Source: Peribacillus psychrosaccharolyticus ATCC 23296
GTDB lineage: Bacteria > Bacillota > Bacilli > Bacillales > DSM-1321
Length of the DNA: 52,216 nucleotides
Assembly (NCBI RefSeq): GCF_000305495.1
Contig: NZ_AJTN02000203.1
Coordinates: 1 to 52,216, forward strand
Direction: 5' to 3'
In this document: piece after piece, positions 11,012 to 19,161 of the stretch
How the letters are laid out: each line of letters begins with the position of its first letter
How positions within the stretch are numbered: the stretch's first letter is position 1
Made by a program: the position numbers and the translations under genes
Notes under the pieces: generated by a model
What the model was told of the DNA's origin: nothing
Seen by the model: the letters and a program-made list of their open reading frames with translations, nothing else
Databases searched by the model: none

Positions 11012-11560
11012 TTATTTTGTAGTATAAATTTCTGGTTTTAAAACACCAATGTACGGCAGATTACGGTATCTCTCTGCAAAATCCAGACCATATCCGACTA
11101 CGAAAGCATCAGGTACAATAAAGCCAGTATAGTCCGGCTTAATATCGACTTTTCTGCCAGTCGGTTTATCTAACAATGTAACAATTTTAATGCTCTTTGC
11201 TTTTCTATAACGGAATAATTCAACCAGGTAACTTAACGTCAGACCGCTGTCGATAATATCTTCTATGATTAAAATGTCTCGGCCTTCTACAGAAGTATTT
11301 AAATCTTTAATGATTTTCACTTCACCAGAAGAAACCGTAGAATTACCATAGCTGGATACATCCATGAAATCCATTTCTAAATGTTCATCGACGCGTTTTA
11401 ATAAGTCAGCCATAAATGGCAATGCACCTTTTAAAACTCCAATCACCAGCGGGAAACTATTACTATAATCATTCTCCAGCTGTGCTGCTAACTCTTTTAT
11501 TTTACCTTGAATTTCTTCCTCAGTAATTAACACTTTTTCAATGTCATTTTGCATCGTCAT
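11012..11560 (-). CDS. hprT: Hypoxanthine-guanine phosphoribosyltransferase
   Basis: Salvages hypoxanthine and guanine with PRPP to give IMP and GMP. The 182-residue protein has the PRPP-binding motif [14 protein letters not shown] (about 95-108), the early [18 protein letters not shown] loop and the C-terminal purine-contact region [20 protein letters not shown]. It sits between tilS and ftsH as in most Firmicutes. Start is the ATG at 11558-11560; a second in-frame ATG lies two codons later, and the Shine-Dalgarno is an unusual G-rich run (GGGGGGC) 11 bases upstream. Confidence 0.96.
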   Translation of the reverse strand: MTMQNDIEKVLITEEEIQGKIKELAAQLENDYSNSFPLVIGVLKGALPFMADLLKRVDEHLEMDFMDVSSYGNSTVSSGEVKIIKDLNTSVEGRDILIIEDIIDSGLTLSYLVELFRYRKAKSIKIVTLLDKPTGRKVDIKPDYTGFIVPDAFVVGYGLDFAERYRNLPYIGVLKPEIYTTK

Positions 11561-11586
11561 TGTAATTGTTTGCCCCCCAAGAAGAT

Positions 11587-12981
11587 TTAAGCTTTTTTAT
11601 ATTCTAAATAAATGAAAGACGTTTCATTTTGAGTATGTTCAGACTCGAGCACCGATTTTTTCAAACCAGGGAGCCAAACAATTTCCCCTGCTTGATCAAC
11701 CACGACCGGCCAGGTAGTACGTTCCTGCCTGGGAATTTTTTTATCAATAAATATTCCTTTAAGCTTCTTCGTTCCTCCAAGTCCTTTTACAGTCATTCGG
11801 TCACCATTCACCCGTGTTCGTGCGGTAAGCGGAAGACTAACTGACGAAGCAGATACTAGAAAAGAATGATTTCCATTTAATACGGAAATTTCATCTTTTA
11901 TATAGTGTGCTTTAATTATATATCCATTCGGAAGAATTGTCTCACCTGGAACGTCTAATTTGATGGAATATTCCGGGCTTTCATTAGTGAAAAACCGAAA
12001 AATACCTTTTTGGTATGATTTTTCAATGATAAGTCCGTCAGGGAGATGCAGTTCAGCAGATGGATGAGGATTAGTGAATAACGTTAAAAGCTGGTCAATA
12101 TGTATAGCTGAAAGCGATGAAGGTCTCTTTATATAAAGATAATTTAATATTAGATGAATCATTCTTCTTTGTAAAGGTTTTGGTACCATCAATAATCTCT
12201 CAAGATCTATTATTGAACCGTCCTTTTTCTTCTCAAGCCAAATACCATCGAGTTCTTTAGCGGCAAGTGACTGCAAGTAGACTTCATCATCAGTTAATTC
12301 CTCACTGAATCGTTGAAAATGCTCATGGACATTTGGGTTTTCTTTTTTTAGAAAGGGCAGCACCACATGTCGAAATCTATTACGGAGATAATCATTTTTC
12401 TCGTTACTCGGGTCCATTCTTGGCTCTAACCCATGCTCTTTCGCATACGCTTCAATTTCAGATCGAGCTGCACATAATAAAGGTCTTGCTATGTAACCAG
12501 AAGCAAACGGTCGTTTAACAGGGATTCCCGCTCTTGCCATTTCCGCAGAGCCTCTCGTCAGTCTCATCAGCATGGTCTCCACTTGATCATCTCCATGGTG
12601 CCCCAATACCAACAGATTCAGATGGTGTTTTTCCATAACCTCTTGAAAGAATGCATATCTTAAATTCCTAGCAGCAAGTTGCGTGCTCTCACCTGAAGCA
12701 TTCATATATGCTGTCACATCTATTTGTTTCCCTTCAAAAGGAATACCCCACTCCATACATGTCTTTTCAACAAATACGTAATCATCAAAGGATTCTTTCC
12801 CTCGAAACATATGATCTACATGTGCGCAAACAATCTGACACTCGAATAATTCCTGCCATGATTTAAGAAGATGCAATAAGACTAAAGAGTCCGGCCCTCC
12901 TGAAACACCTACAAGTATGTGAGAACCTTTTGGGATTAACTGATGTGTTTCGATATACTCTATAACTTTTCGTTCAAACAT
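11587..12981 (-). CDS. tilS: tRNA(Ile)-lysidine synthetase
   Basis: Modifies C34 of tRNA-Ile(CAU) to lysidine, so that AUA is read as isoleucine; essential in most bacteria. The N-terminal PP-loop ATPase motif is [16 protein letters not shown] (about residues 25-40), followed by AHVDHMFRG and [20 protein letters not shown]. The C-terminal half holds the TilS substrate-specificity domains. I chose the ATG at 12979-12981 (464 residues), with GAAGGT six bases before it; a TTG seven codons upstream overlaps that site. An elongator tRNA-Met(CAT) is also in the window, but the tRNA-Ile substrate is not. Confidence 0.95.
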   Translation of the reverse strand: MFERKVIEYIETHQLIPKGSHILVGVSGGPDSLVLLHLLKSWQELFECQIVCAHVDHMFRGKESFDDYVFVEKTCMEWGIPFEGKQIDVTAYMNASGESTQLAARNLRYAFFQEVMEKHHLNLLVLGHHGDDQVETMLMRLTRGSAEMARAGIPVKRPFASGYIARPLLCAARSEIEAYAKEHGLEPRMDPSNEKNDYLRNRFRHVVLPFLKKENPNVHEHFQRFSEELTDDEVYLQSLAAKELDGIWLEKKKDGSIIDLERLLMVPKPLQRRMIHLILNYLYIKRPSSLSAIHIDQLLTLFTNPHPSAELHLPDGLIIEKSYQKGIFRFFTNESPEYSIKLDVPGETILPNGYIIKAHYIKDEISVLNGNHSFLVSASSVSLPLTARTRVNGDRMTVKGLGGTKKLKGIFIDKKIPRQERTTWPVVVDQAGEIVWLPGLKKSVLESEHTQNETSFIYLEYKKA

Positions 12982-13075
12982 ATGATTACCTTCTTTGGTC
13001 AAGCTCTTTAGAGCGTATTCTTATCTACACATCGAATTAGTTTCACCTTTTCAAACCCATTCTTTACTAACTATA

Positions 13076-14062
13076 TCATAAGAATTGACCGTATATATAG
13101 AGGACATATAAGAAACAAACAATGGAAACAAGCAGCATTGTCTCAATCAGGCCGCCTCTTCTTCTCTGTACTCTTCCCCTTTTTTTAGTGTGTTTTCTCG
13201 TTCTCGTTACAGGGGCTTTTTGGGGTGATGGAGTTTGAGCTGCCGGTTGTTTTCTTTGATTCTGTAAAATCTCAACTAGATCACTTCTCATTTCTTCTGC
13301 ACTATTGTAAGCTCCTGACAATGCTTTTTGAAGAAAAGCTCGGTATGGGACTAACTCCTTTTTCTGTTTAATCATCTCCACAAGCTGTTTGTAGCCATCC
13401 CCATTTTTAGAAAACCGTACAGGGTAATACGCATTAATAAAAATCATCGCTACGGCAAATAAATCATAACTGGGTTCAGCCGAACGAGAACCCAGCCCCC
13501 AATATCCACGATCAAAGAACTCAGTAAACTCTTTAATGGATCGACCTATTAATGTCGTACCTCCCACATCAATGCAGCGTATGGTACAAGAAGGCATAGT
13601 AACAATGAGATTTTCCGGCTTTAGGTCCCCAAAGACCCAGCCTTGTTTATGAAGCGAAACAAGACTTGTCAGCAACTGAAGCATTAGGACTCCTGTCCAT
13701 GAAGGACCTTTCCGATGGATAAATTCGAGAAATCCATCACCTATTATGTATTCCATTGCATAAAAAGATAGAATGCTTTTATTCTTCACCCAATCATCTG
13801 CCTCTAATAAAGAAGGCCCAAGGGCAGACCCCTGGACCTTAGAAAAGGCTTTAAGAATGTTCATTTCCGATATAATCGAGACGCCGTTATCGCTTATTTT
13901 TAAAGCCGCACGCTTATTATTACTTTCAGCAAGATACACAATCCCGTTTGCCCCCTGCCCGAGCTCCTTAATAATGGTATAGGTGTTTTTATTCCATTTG
14001 CCTGTAATCTTGCTGCCTGGCAGCAGATTACATTGATCCCTCAAAGTATTGTTCATCATCAT
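13076..14062 (-). CDS. yabT: Membrane-anchored serine/threonine kinase YabT
   Basis: Hanks-type kinase with a C-terminal membrane anchor. The 328-residue protein has the glycine loop ELGQGANGIVYLAE (about 33-46), the lysine in AALKIS, the catalytic loop GDLKPEN, and an altered magnesium motif CIDVGG (DVG instead of DFG). A basic stretch (KHTKKRGR, QRRRGG) precedes a single membrane span at the C-terminus. In B. subtilis YabT is a forespore kinase activated by DNA binding and phosphorylates RecA. The conserved basic stretch fits that role, by inference. It overlaps yabS by 35 bp, so the two are co-expressed. Confidence 0.9.
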   Translation of the reverse strand: MMMNNTLRDQCNLLPGSKITGKWNKNTYTIIKELGQGANGIVYLAESNNKRAALKISDNGVSIISEMNILKAFSKVQGSALGPSLLEADDWVKNKSILSFYAMEYIIGDGFLEFIHRKGPSWTGVLMLQLLTSLVSLHKQGWVFGDLKPENLIVTMPSCTIRCIDVGGTTLIGRSIKEFTEFFDRGYWGLGSRSAEPSYDLFAVAMIFINAYYPVRFSKNGDGYKQLVEMIKQKKELVPYRAFLQKALSGAYNSAEEMRSDLVEILQNQRKQPAAQTPSPQKAPVTRTRKHTKKRGRVQRRRGGLIETMLLVSIVCFLYVLYIYGQFL

Positions 14063-14771
14063 TCGATAACAATCCCCTTAATGAACGTTTTTTATTAAAA
14101 TAAGCAACAGCTTCTTCAATAGCCGGTCCAGTTGGTGTAATACCACCTGTTGTAAGCTTTGGGAAGATTTTTGTCAGCACCTCAAGTTTCGGCGTCCAAT
14201 CTACTAGTTTCTCGACATCGTATTTTTTACCTGGGAAAGTAAAAACCGAAAATTGATTATCTCCTTGTCTTGCGTTCATACTTAAAGATAAATCAAGCAA
14301 AGAATCTTTTACGATTTCCAGCTTATGTTTCATACTTGCACTCGTATCAACAAGGATGAGCACTTCGAGTTTACTTGTCTCACCTAACTCATCAACAACC
14401 TCCATCACCTCACCACGTTTATCAGGAGGCAGATCCTCCATTGTTGTTGAGTCGCCTAAAATCTGTTGAAGTTCTCGATTAATGACCCCTTGGATCGTTT
14501 GCGTCATTGCTTTTCGTGTCACCATCTGCACCGTTTGAGAAAGTTGCTGTGTATAAACAATTTGACTAGCTCCTCCTCCTGAACGGGCGATAGACTGTAT
14601 TTCATTCATTCCTTTTTCATCAATCACGTCATTTTCCATAACTCCGATTACATTCACTGTGATTCCTTGTTCATGAGCTCGTGCAGCCATAAAGGCGGGA
14701 TCAGTCCCCTGATTTGAACAGCCATCCGTAAGCAATAAAATTTGCCTTAATGTACCTGGTTTCATTGTCAA
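14028..14771 (-). CDS. yabS: VWA-domain protein YabS
   Basis: A 247-residue soluble protein with a von Willebrand factor A fold. The MIDAS metal motif is LVDTSASMKHK, with GGITPTGPAIEEA further on. The N-terminal part also has a VWA-like strand, ILLLTDGCSNQGTDPAF. Such domains bind partners through a divalent metal. No function is established to my knowledge. The position between spoIIE and yabT and the overlap with the kinase gene suggest a sporulation-linked partner or regulator. AGGGGAG precedes the ATG. Confidence 0.82.
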   Translation of the reverse strand: MTMKPGTLRQILLLTDGCSNQGTDPAFMAARAHEQGITVNVIGVMENDVIDEKGMNEIQSIARSGGGASQIVYTQQLSQTVQMVTRKAMTQTIQGVINRELQQILGDSTTMEDLPPDKRGEVMEVVDELGETSKLEVLILVDTSASMKHKLEIVKDSLLDLSLSMNARQGDNQFSVFTFPGKKYDVEKLVDWTPKLEVLTKIFPKLTTGGITPTGPAIEEAVAYFNKKRSLRGLLSNDDEQYFEGSM

Positions 14772-14842
14772 TCTCCCCTCTATGAATTTGTTACCATCTT
14801 TGACTTAAAAAAAGGGATTTATACGTTAAGAGACTGAAACTT

Positions 14843-17314
14843 TCAGGCTCGTTTTCGTTTAGGCTGAACAGGGATGGACGCCCATTTTGGTGTATTATGC
14901 ATGATTTTTGTCACTACAATTGTCATATCATCATCGATCATCCCTTTTACACGAATCACCTCTTCAAGGATAAGGTCAGCTACTTCCTGAGGGTCTTCTG
15001 TCTCAAACTCTTTAATCTTTCGCTTAAGCCAAAACTCTACGTTTTCAATATGCGTGGGTCCTTCAAACACTCCATCACTCATCATAATTAATAAATCTCC
15101 TGCCTTTAGGTCCTCGCTTACCACATCAACCTCAAATTCTGGGATGATTCCCATCGGAAGGCTGCTGCTCTCTATCTTAATAATCTTCTCTCCTCGCTTA
15201 ATAAAACTTGGAATCGAACAGACTTTTAAAAACTTAGCTTTTGCATCTTGAAGATCAATCATGGCTAAGTCTAAAGTTGAAAAGATTTCATCTGTCGTTC
15301 GGAGTGAAAGAACCGAGTTTACCGACTTTATCGCAATTTTCTCCTCAATTCCTGACATTAAGAACTTCTGAAGCAAGGAAAGCGTTTCTGTGCTCTCAAG
15401 ATGAGCACGTTCGCCATTCCCCATCCCATCACTAATCGCCACCGCATATTTTCCGATACCTAAATCCATCGTTGTAAAGCTATCACCCGAAACCAACCCT
15501 CCACCCTTCGCCGCATGTGAAACCCCCGTTTCAACGGTGAATTTTTTAGCTGATCGCAGCACCACCACACATTGTCCTCCGGGGAAAGTGGTACATTGTT
15601 CAGAATGTACAATAATCGTTTCGCCAAGGATATCAGACAACATTGGGGCAATCAGCTTTTCACACTCTCCCCTTCCCTGACAGTCCGGGATACTCATTTC
15701 TATATCCACGCCGCCCTGTTCAAGACTATAAATATCAATATTGCCAATTTGTAATCCGAAGTTTTCTAACGCCTCGAGAATGACCTCTTCCTGTTGGTGA
15801 TGATTCTGCCGCTCTCGTCTAATTTCTTTAGCGAAATCCTCCATAACAGCCGAAACTCCTCTTAACTGGTCAGCAACCAACTTTCTGCTTTCGTGAACCT
15901 GACGTTTTAAGCGTTGATTGGCTTGAAAGAAATTTAACTCTTGAGAAATAGCAGCGATTACTTGTGGACTGCGTGTACAATATTTCCCCCATTCCTTTGT
16001 GGTTTGCGAAGATAACTGACCGTCATTGTCGTTTAATTCATGCATAATTTCCTGCATGCTGTCATAGGTTGTGTGAAAATTGCTTGTCCAGCACTGTTCT
16101 TTTTTAAAACACATTTGACAGGTTTTTTCGGTAACATTGCTCAGGAAATAATCGAGTTCTTTTTCATCCTCCTCCGCTTTACTGCTTTCATCTATATGTG
16201 AAAAGCTCTCCGAAAGAGCTCCGAATACATGTGAAAACTGCGAAACCCGCTGCGCAGTTACATCTCTGACTTTCCTCATATATTGCTGCTGCTCATTGGT
16301 ATGCTCAACCGTTCCTGGAATATGCTTAGCAATCCTCCCTAATAATGCGGTTGGTGTCAGCGCAAACAACAGGATAGCAGCAAAGGATTCATACACCGTT
16401 ATCATAATATTATTTGTACCCTCTCCATATAGACCCATTAATAACGTTGCAATAACTAAACCAATTGAGACTCCAATCTTTTTCCCCTCTTTTAATAAGC
16501 CGCCTAATAACCCCGAGAAAGCCAAAAGACTCATTTGGTACATACTTGTGACACTTGCTAAACTGAAAATCAACCCAGTAACCACCCCAACAGTTGAACC
16601 AATCGCCGCTCCTCCCGCTAATCCAAAGAGTAAAACTAGATAACGAGACAGGATATGCTCAATTGATAATCCATACGCTACCCAGCCAATGGTACCAGTC
16701 ATGACGGATGCTAAAAGAATAATCACGCTGACAATTTCCTCCGTTTTAAGCGCTTGAGACTTAATTCGTACTGTCATTAAAGGAATACACTGAATAAAAA
16801 TCAGCGTGAGGATTAAGGCAAGGCCAGCTTCCACTGCAATCATCATTCCGCTGTATATATTTACACTACGAAACATAATGTATTGTCTAGCGAGATCCGC
16901 GAGACCAAGAGACAACAACACATAAACTGCCATTGTTTTAAAATGAGACTCAATTGCAGGTGTCTTGATTTTATTTAAAAGTAATAAGATAAAGGCGGCA
17001 GCAAATAATGTTACCCCACTAACAATCGAATTTGTAAAAGCCCCAACCAGAAGACCCAGCAACGCCAACGGCGCATGTTCACGACGCATAAGAAAAACAG
17101 CCGCGAAAAAAGGTAAACCAAACGGAGACAACTGTGACAGGATTAACGCTCTTCCTAACAGAAAACCAATCAATGCCAAGAACAACCCTCGTTTAAAAAA
17201 GATATCCTCCAGTTTCATCTGTATGGCAGGGATCCAATTAACGCCGGCAGCTCGTCCCCCCTGAAGACGAGCATTGACAATCGGTTCGACTAAATTCCTT
17301 TCAACTCTGGCCAT
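14843..17314 (-). CDS. spoIIE: Stage II sporulation protein E, PP2C phosphatase
   Basis: Dephosphorylates SpoIIAA-P, which frees sigma-F in the forespore, and also acts at the polar septum with FtsZ. The 823-residue protein has a short cytoplasmic N-terminus, about ten membrane segments (roughly residues 45-330), a middle oligomerisation region containing cysteines (CQMCFKKEQC), and a C-terminal PPM phosphatase domain from about 590. Metal aspartates are in AISDGMGNGERAH, MMSDGVFEG and MIDDDMTIVV. Length is close to B. subtilis (827). GGAGTG lies eight bases before the ATG. A promoter with the unusual 21-bp spacing lies upstream. Confidence 0.97.
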   Translation of the reverse strand: MARVERNLVEPIVNARLQGGRAAGVNWIPAIQMKLEDIFFKRGLFLALIGFLLGRALILSQLSPFGLPFFAAVFLMRREHAPLALLGLLVGAFTNSIVSGVTLFAAAFILLLLNKIKTPAIESHFKTMAVYVLLSLGLADLARQYIMFRSVNIYSGMMIAVEAGLALILTLIFIQCIPLMTVRIKSQALKTEEIVSVIILLASVMTGTIGWVAYGLSIEHILSRYLVLLFGLAGGAAIGSTVGVVTGLIFSLASVTSMYQMSLLAFSGLLGGLLKEGKKIGVSIGLVIATLLMGLYGEGTNNIMITVYESFAAILLFALTPTALLGRIAKHIPGTVEHTNEQQQYMRKVRDVTAQRVSQFSHVFGALSESFSHIDESSKAEEDEKELDYFLSNVTEKTCQMCFKKEQCWTSNFHTTYDSMQEIMHELNDNDGQLSSQTTKEWGKYCTRSPQVIAAISQELNFFQANQRLKRQVHESRKLVADQLRGVSAVMEDFAKEIRRERQNHHQQEEVILEALENFGLQIGNIDIYSLEQGGVDIEMSIPDCQGRGECEKLIAPMLSDILGETIIVHSEQCTTFPGGQCVVVLRSAKKFTVETGVSHAAKGGGLVSGDSFTTMDLGIGKYAVAISDGMGNGERAHLESTETLSLLQKFLMSGIEEKIAIKSVNSVLSLRTTDEIFSTLDLAMIDLQDAKAKFLKVCSIPSFIKRGEKIIKIESSSLPMGIIPEFEVDVVSEDLKAGDLLIMMSDGVFEGPTHIENVEFWLKRKIKEFETEDPQEVADLILEEVIRVKGMIDDDMTIVVTKIMHNTPKWASIPVQPKRKRA

Positions 17315-17354
17315 CTATGGAACACTCCCATCTATTTTGTAGTCCATGCTCATA

Positions 17355-17419
17355 ATTATAGAGACGACCCAATCAGGAATTTGTCAGAATTTTATAATCT
17401 TTATAAAAAATGTTCGACT
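17355..17419 (-). promoter_or_regulatory. spoIIE promoter with 21-bp spacer and Spo0A box
   Basis: On the minus strand CTGACA (17382-17387) and TATAAT (17355-17360) are separated by exactly 21 nt. The B. subtilis spoIIE promoter is known for near-consensus sigma-A hexamers at this same abnormal spacing, used only with Spo0A-P. A 0A-like box AGTCGAA (six of seven to TGTCGAA) lies at 17413-17419, some 26 bp upstream of the -35. A weaker candidate, TTTGTCGGA on the minus strand, lies at 17567-17575. Confidence 0.75.
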
Positions 17420-17590
17420 TGTTTCATGGCAAACATTCATATCTATACAGAATTTGAACAAAACTTTTCACATAACCAGAAATAAATGAGCAAGAGACCC
17501 GTTTTAAAGGGATTTTTTAGCCTATTATCGTGGTTTAAAATTAGAATAAATTACCTATGCTTAAAATCCGACAAAAATCAGGATTTCTTG

Positions 17591-17619
17591 TTGACATTAC
17601 GAATAATTGTATGTAAGAT
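17591..17619 (+). promoter_or_regulatory. Sigma-A promoter of the tRNA-Met/tRNA-Glu operon
   Basis: Perfect TTGACA (17591-17596), 17-nt spacer, TAAGAT (17614-17619), starting transcription about 15-20 bp before the tRNA-Met gene. Divergent from the spoIIE promoter, about 170 bp away. Apart from these two promoters I see nothing in 17315-17641. Confidence 0.85.
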
Positions 17620-17641
17620 ATAACTTGTGCTTCAAGCATAT

Positions 17642-17715
17642 GGCGGCGTAGCTCAGCTGGCTAGAGCGTACGGTTCATACCCGTGAGGTCGGGGGTTCGA
17701 TCCCCTCTGCCGCTA
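17642..17715 (+). tRNA. tRNA-Met(CAT), elongator
   Basis: Complete cloverleaf: acceptor GGCGGCG pairs with TGCCGCT (two G-U pairs), D-arm GCTCAGCTGGCTAGAGC, anticodon stem TACGG/CCGTG with loop TTCATAC giving anticodon CAT, T-loop TTCGATC, discriminator A. The sequence is close to the elongator tRNA-Met of B. subtilis. A fully paired acceptor stem argues against initiator tRNA, though CAT alone cannot exclude a lysidine-type tRNA-Ile. The CCA end is not encoded (TTT follows). Confidence 0.95.
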
Positions 17716-17723
17716 TTTTTTTT

Positions 17724-17795
17724 GGCCCCTTGGTCAAGCGGTTAAGACACCGCCCTTTCACGGCGGTAACACGGGTTCGAATCCCGTAGGGGTCA
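17724..17795 (+). tRNA. tRNA-Glu(TTC)
   Basis: Acceptor GGCCCCT pairs with AGGGGTC, anticodon stem CCGCC/GGCGG with loop CTTTCAC giving TTC, T-stem ACGGG/CCCGT, discriminator A. Begins 8 bp after tRNA-Met and shares its promoter. CCA is not encoded. A tRNA-Met/tRNA-Glu pair sits at the same place, between yabR and spoIIE, in B. subtilis (trnSL). Confidence 0.96.
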
Positions 17796-17801
17796 TAACA
17801 T

Positions 17802-17917
17802 GAAAAGCGAAAGTAGCCGTTTAGCTCATGAAGGAAATAGGGAGAGGACCAAAAGGCGTTCCTTGCCTTTTGAGGACTCTCATCTTTTCCACAGTGAGTT
17901 GGCTGCTGGAGCTAGAC
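17802..17917 (+). repeat. GAAAAGCG...GAGCTAGAC intergenic repeat, copy D
   Basis: A 116-bp diverged copy of the repeat family also found three times at 23596-23958. It starts GAAAAGCGAAAG and ends GGCTGCTGGAGCTAGAC, with the middle block AAATAGGGAGAGGACC ... CCTTTTGAGG in common. Near-terminal segments AGTAGCC and GGCTGCT can pair. It lies six bases after tRNA-Glu and before the terminator, so it should be transcribed as the 3' trailer of the tRNA operon. Confidence 0.8.
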
Positions 17918-17930
17918 ATATGAAAAACGA

Positions 17931-17965
17931 AAGCGTCTTGGGTAGATCCCAAGACGCTTTTTTAT
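17931..17965 (+). terminator. Rho-independent terminator of the tRNA operon
   Basis: Perfect 12-bp stem AAGCGTCTTGGG / CCCAAGACGCTT with loop TAGAT, followed by a T-rich run on the plus strand. The left arm begins in what looks like the start of a further repeat copy (GAAAAACGAAAGCG). A weaker hairpin followed by seven T lies at about 17982-18015. Confidence 0.9.
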
Positions 17966-18060
17966 TTCCTTATTAAAGAGAAGACCTTCTACATCGGGAG
18001 GAGATCTTCTTTTTTTACCTTCAGGTAATTTTGTTTTAAAAATGACTCACGAATGTCATT

Positions 18061-18141
18061 AATCCCGTCTCAGGTGGTGTTTTTCCCGTCTGGAGAGTTC
18101 ATATTCCCGTCTGGAGCTATTTAAATACCCTTTGGGGTATA
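18061..18141. repeat. TCCCGTCT array with exact 21-nt period
   Basis: TCCCGTCT occurs at 18063, 18084 and 18105, so starts are exactly 21 nt apart; surrounding bases extend the match to about ATTCCCGTCTGGAG. The array is followed by a palindrome-like AATACCCTTTGGGGTAT (18124-18140) and preceded by an inverted repeat AATGAC/GTCATT (about 18041-18060). The same motifs recur at 51.9-52.2 kb. No open reading frame or known element explains it. Confidence 0.8.
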
Positions 18142-18151
18142 TTTTTCCCAA

Positions 18152-18186
18152 AATAAAAAGCAAGCACAGTTACTGGGCCTGCTTTA
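18152..18186 (-). terminator. Rho-independent terminator of yabR
   Basis: Minus-strand stem AAAGCAGGC / GCTTGCTTT (one G-U pair) followed by TTTTTATTTT. It lies just after yabR and ends the long divIC-yabR side of the gene run. Confidence 0.7.
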
Positions 18187-18223
18187 CATATACGAGAGTT
18201 TTTTAGCCATTTTCAGCAGCAAG

Positions 18224-18682
18224 TTAGCCTCGTCTTCCCCCTCTGCCTCCGCGCTTTGTTTCGGTGCTTCGTTTGAGAGAAGTTAAGCGGTCTTCACTAT
18301 CCTTCAGAAATCGAGTCATTTTCTGCTCGAAGTTTTCTTTTGGCTGGGAAAGCATTTTTGAGCGGAAGTCTTTAGAGCGGGTGTCATTTCCTCTCCCTTG
18401 TCCCTGTCGCGGTCTTGGGGTATAAGAAGATGTCTTCCCTTCTGGTTTGTCTGCTGCTTTCTTGATTGAAAGCCCAATCTTTCCGTCTTTCTCAACATTG
18501 AGTACCCTGACCTCGACCTGGTCACCAATCTTAAGATAATCGTTTATATCTTTCACGTAATTATCAGCTACCTCGCTGATATGAACAAGACCAGTTGAAC
18601 CCCCAGAAAGCTCTACAAACGCACCAAATTTAGTTATTCCCGTTATTTTACCTTGTACTTTGCTGCCTACTTCGATTGACAT
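18224..18682 (-). CDS. yabR: S1 RNA-binding domain protein YabR
   Basis: A 152-residue protein made of one S1/OB-fold domain (about residues 5-75: VGSKVQGKITGITKFGAFVE, GLVHISEVADNYVKDI, GDQVEVRVLNVEKDGKIGLSIK). A low-complexity basic tail follows, rich in Arg, Lys and Gly and ending RGGRGGRRG. This is the layout of the general stress protein 13 / YabR family, thought to bind RNA or ribosomes; the precise role is unclear. It is downstream of divIC with a 71-bp gap and ends at a terminator. Confidence 0.9.
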   Translation of the reverse strand: MSIEVGSKVQGKITGITKFGAFVELSGGSTGLVHISEVADNYVKDINDYLKIGDQVEVRVLNVEKDGKIGLSIKKAADKPEGKTSSYTPRPRQGQGRGNDTRSKDFRSKMLSQPKENFEQKMTRFLKDSEDRLTSLKRSTETKRGGRGGRRG

Positions 18683-18753
18683 AAAAAAATTTTTCCTCCC
18701 TTAAAATGGTAACTATCACTTCTATATCATATACAGAAAGGAAAAAATTAGTG

Positions 18754-19146
18754 TCAATCTTCGTTATTATCTTGATCCTTTTTCGGAAGATTAAAGATCA
18801 CTTCGCCCTTGTCGGATAAGAAATAATCACGTCTTGCTAATTTTGCTATATACTCATCATCATTTAACTTTACAATTTCCTCTTGAAGGAGTGTTTCCTG
18901 CTTCTTTAACTTAGACAGCTTTTCATCAAATTCCTGCTTTTGTTCTGCTTTTTGCTCGATCGCACCCGCTTGAGTGATTAGTGTAGGAATACCCAGAATT
19001 AAAATAATGGCAGCACAGACCGCATAAAGACTAAGGCGTCGAACCAGTCCACGCTTCTTTTTTTCTACATTTTGTACTTTCTTTTCTTGTTGATAGACAT
19101 ATGGATTATCCATCTTAGCCACTTTCTTTTTCCGTAGGCTGCTCAT
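18754..19146 (-). CDS. divIC: Cell division protein DivIC
   Basis: Bitopic membrane protein of the divisome, partner of FtsL and DivIB at the septum. The 130-residue protein has a basic cytoplasmic N-terminus, a single membrane span (about 38-58, LYAVCAAIILILGIPTLI), and an extracytoplasmic coiled coil (EQKAEQKQEFDEKLSKLKKQ onward), ending ARRDYFLSDKGEVIFNLP, the septum-initiator signature. I chose the ATG at 19144-19146, with AAGGGGAG nine bases upstream; an upstream TTG overlaps that site. Confidence 0.93.
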   Translation of the reverse strand: MSSLRKKKVAKMDNPYVYQQEKKVQNVEKKKRGLVRRLSLYAVCAAIILILGIPTLITQAGAIEQKAEQKQEFDEKLSKLKKQETLLQEEIVKLNDDEYIAKLARRDYFLSDKGEVIFNLPKKDQDNNED

Positions 19147-19161
19147 AAATCTCAACTCCCC

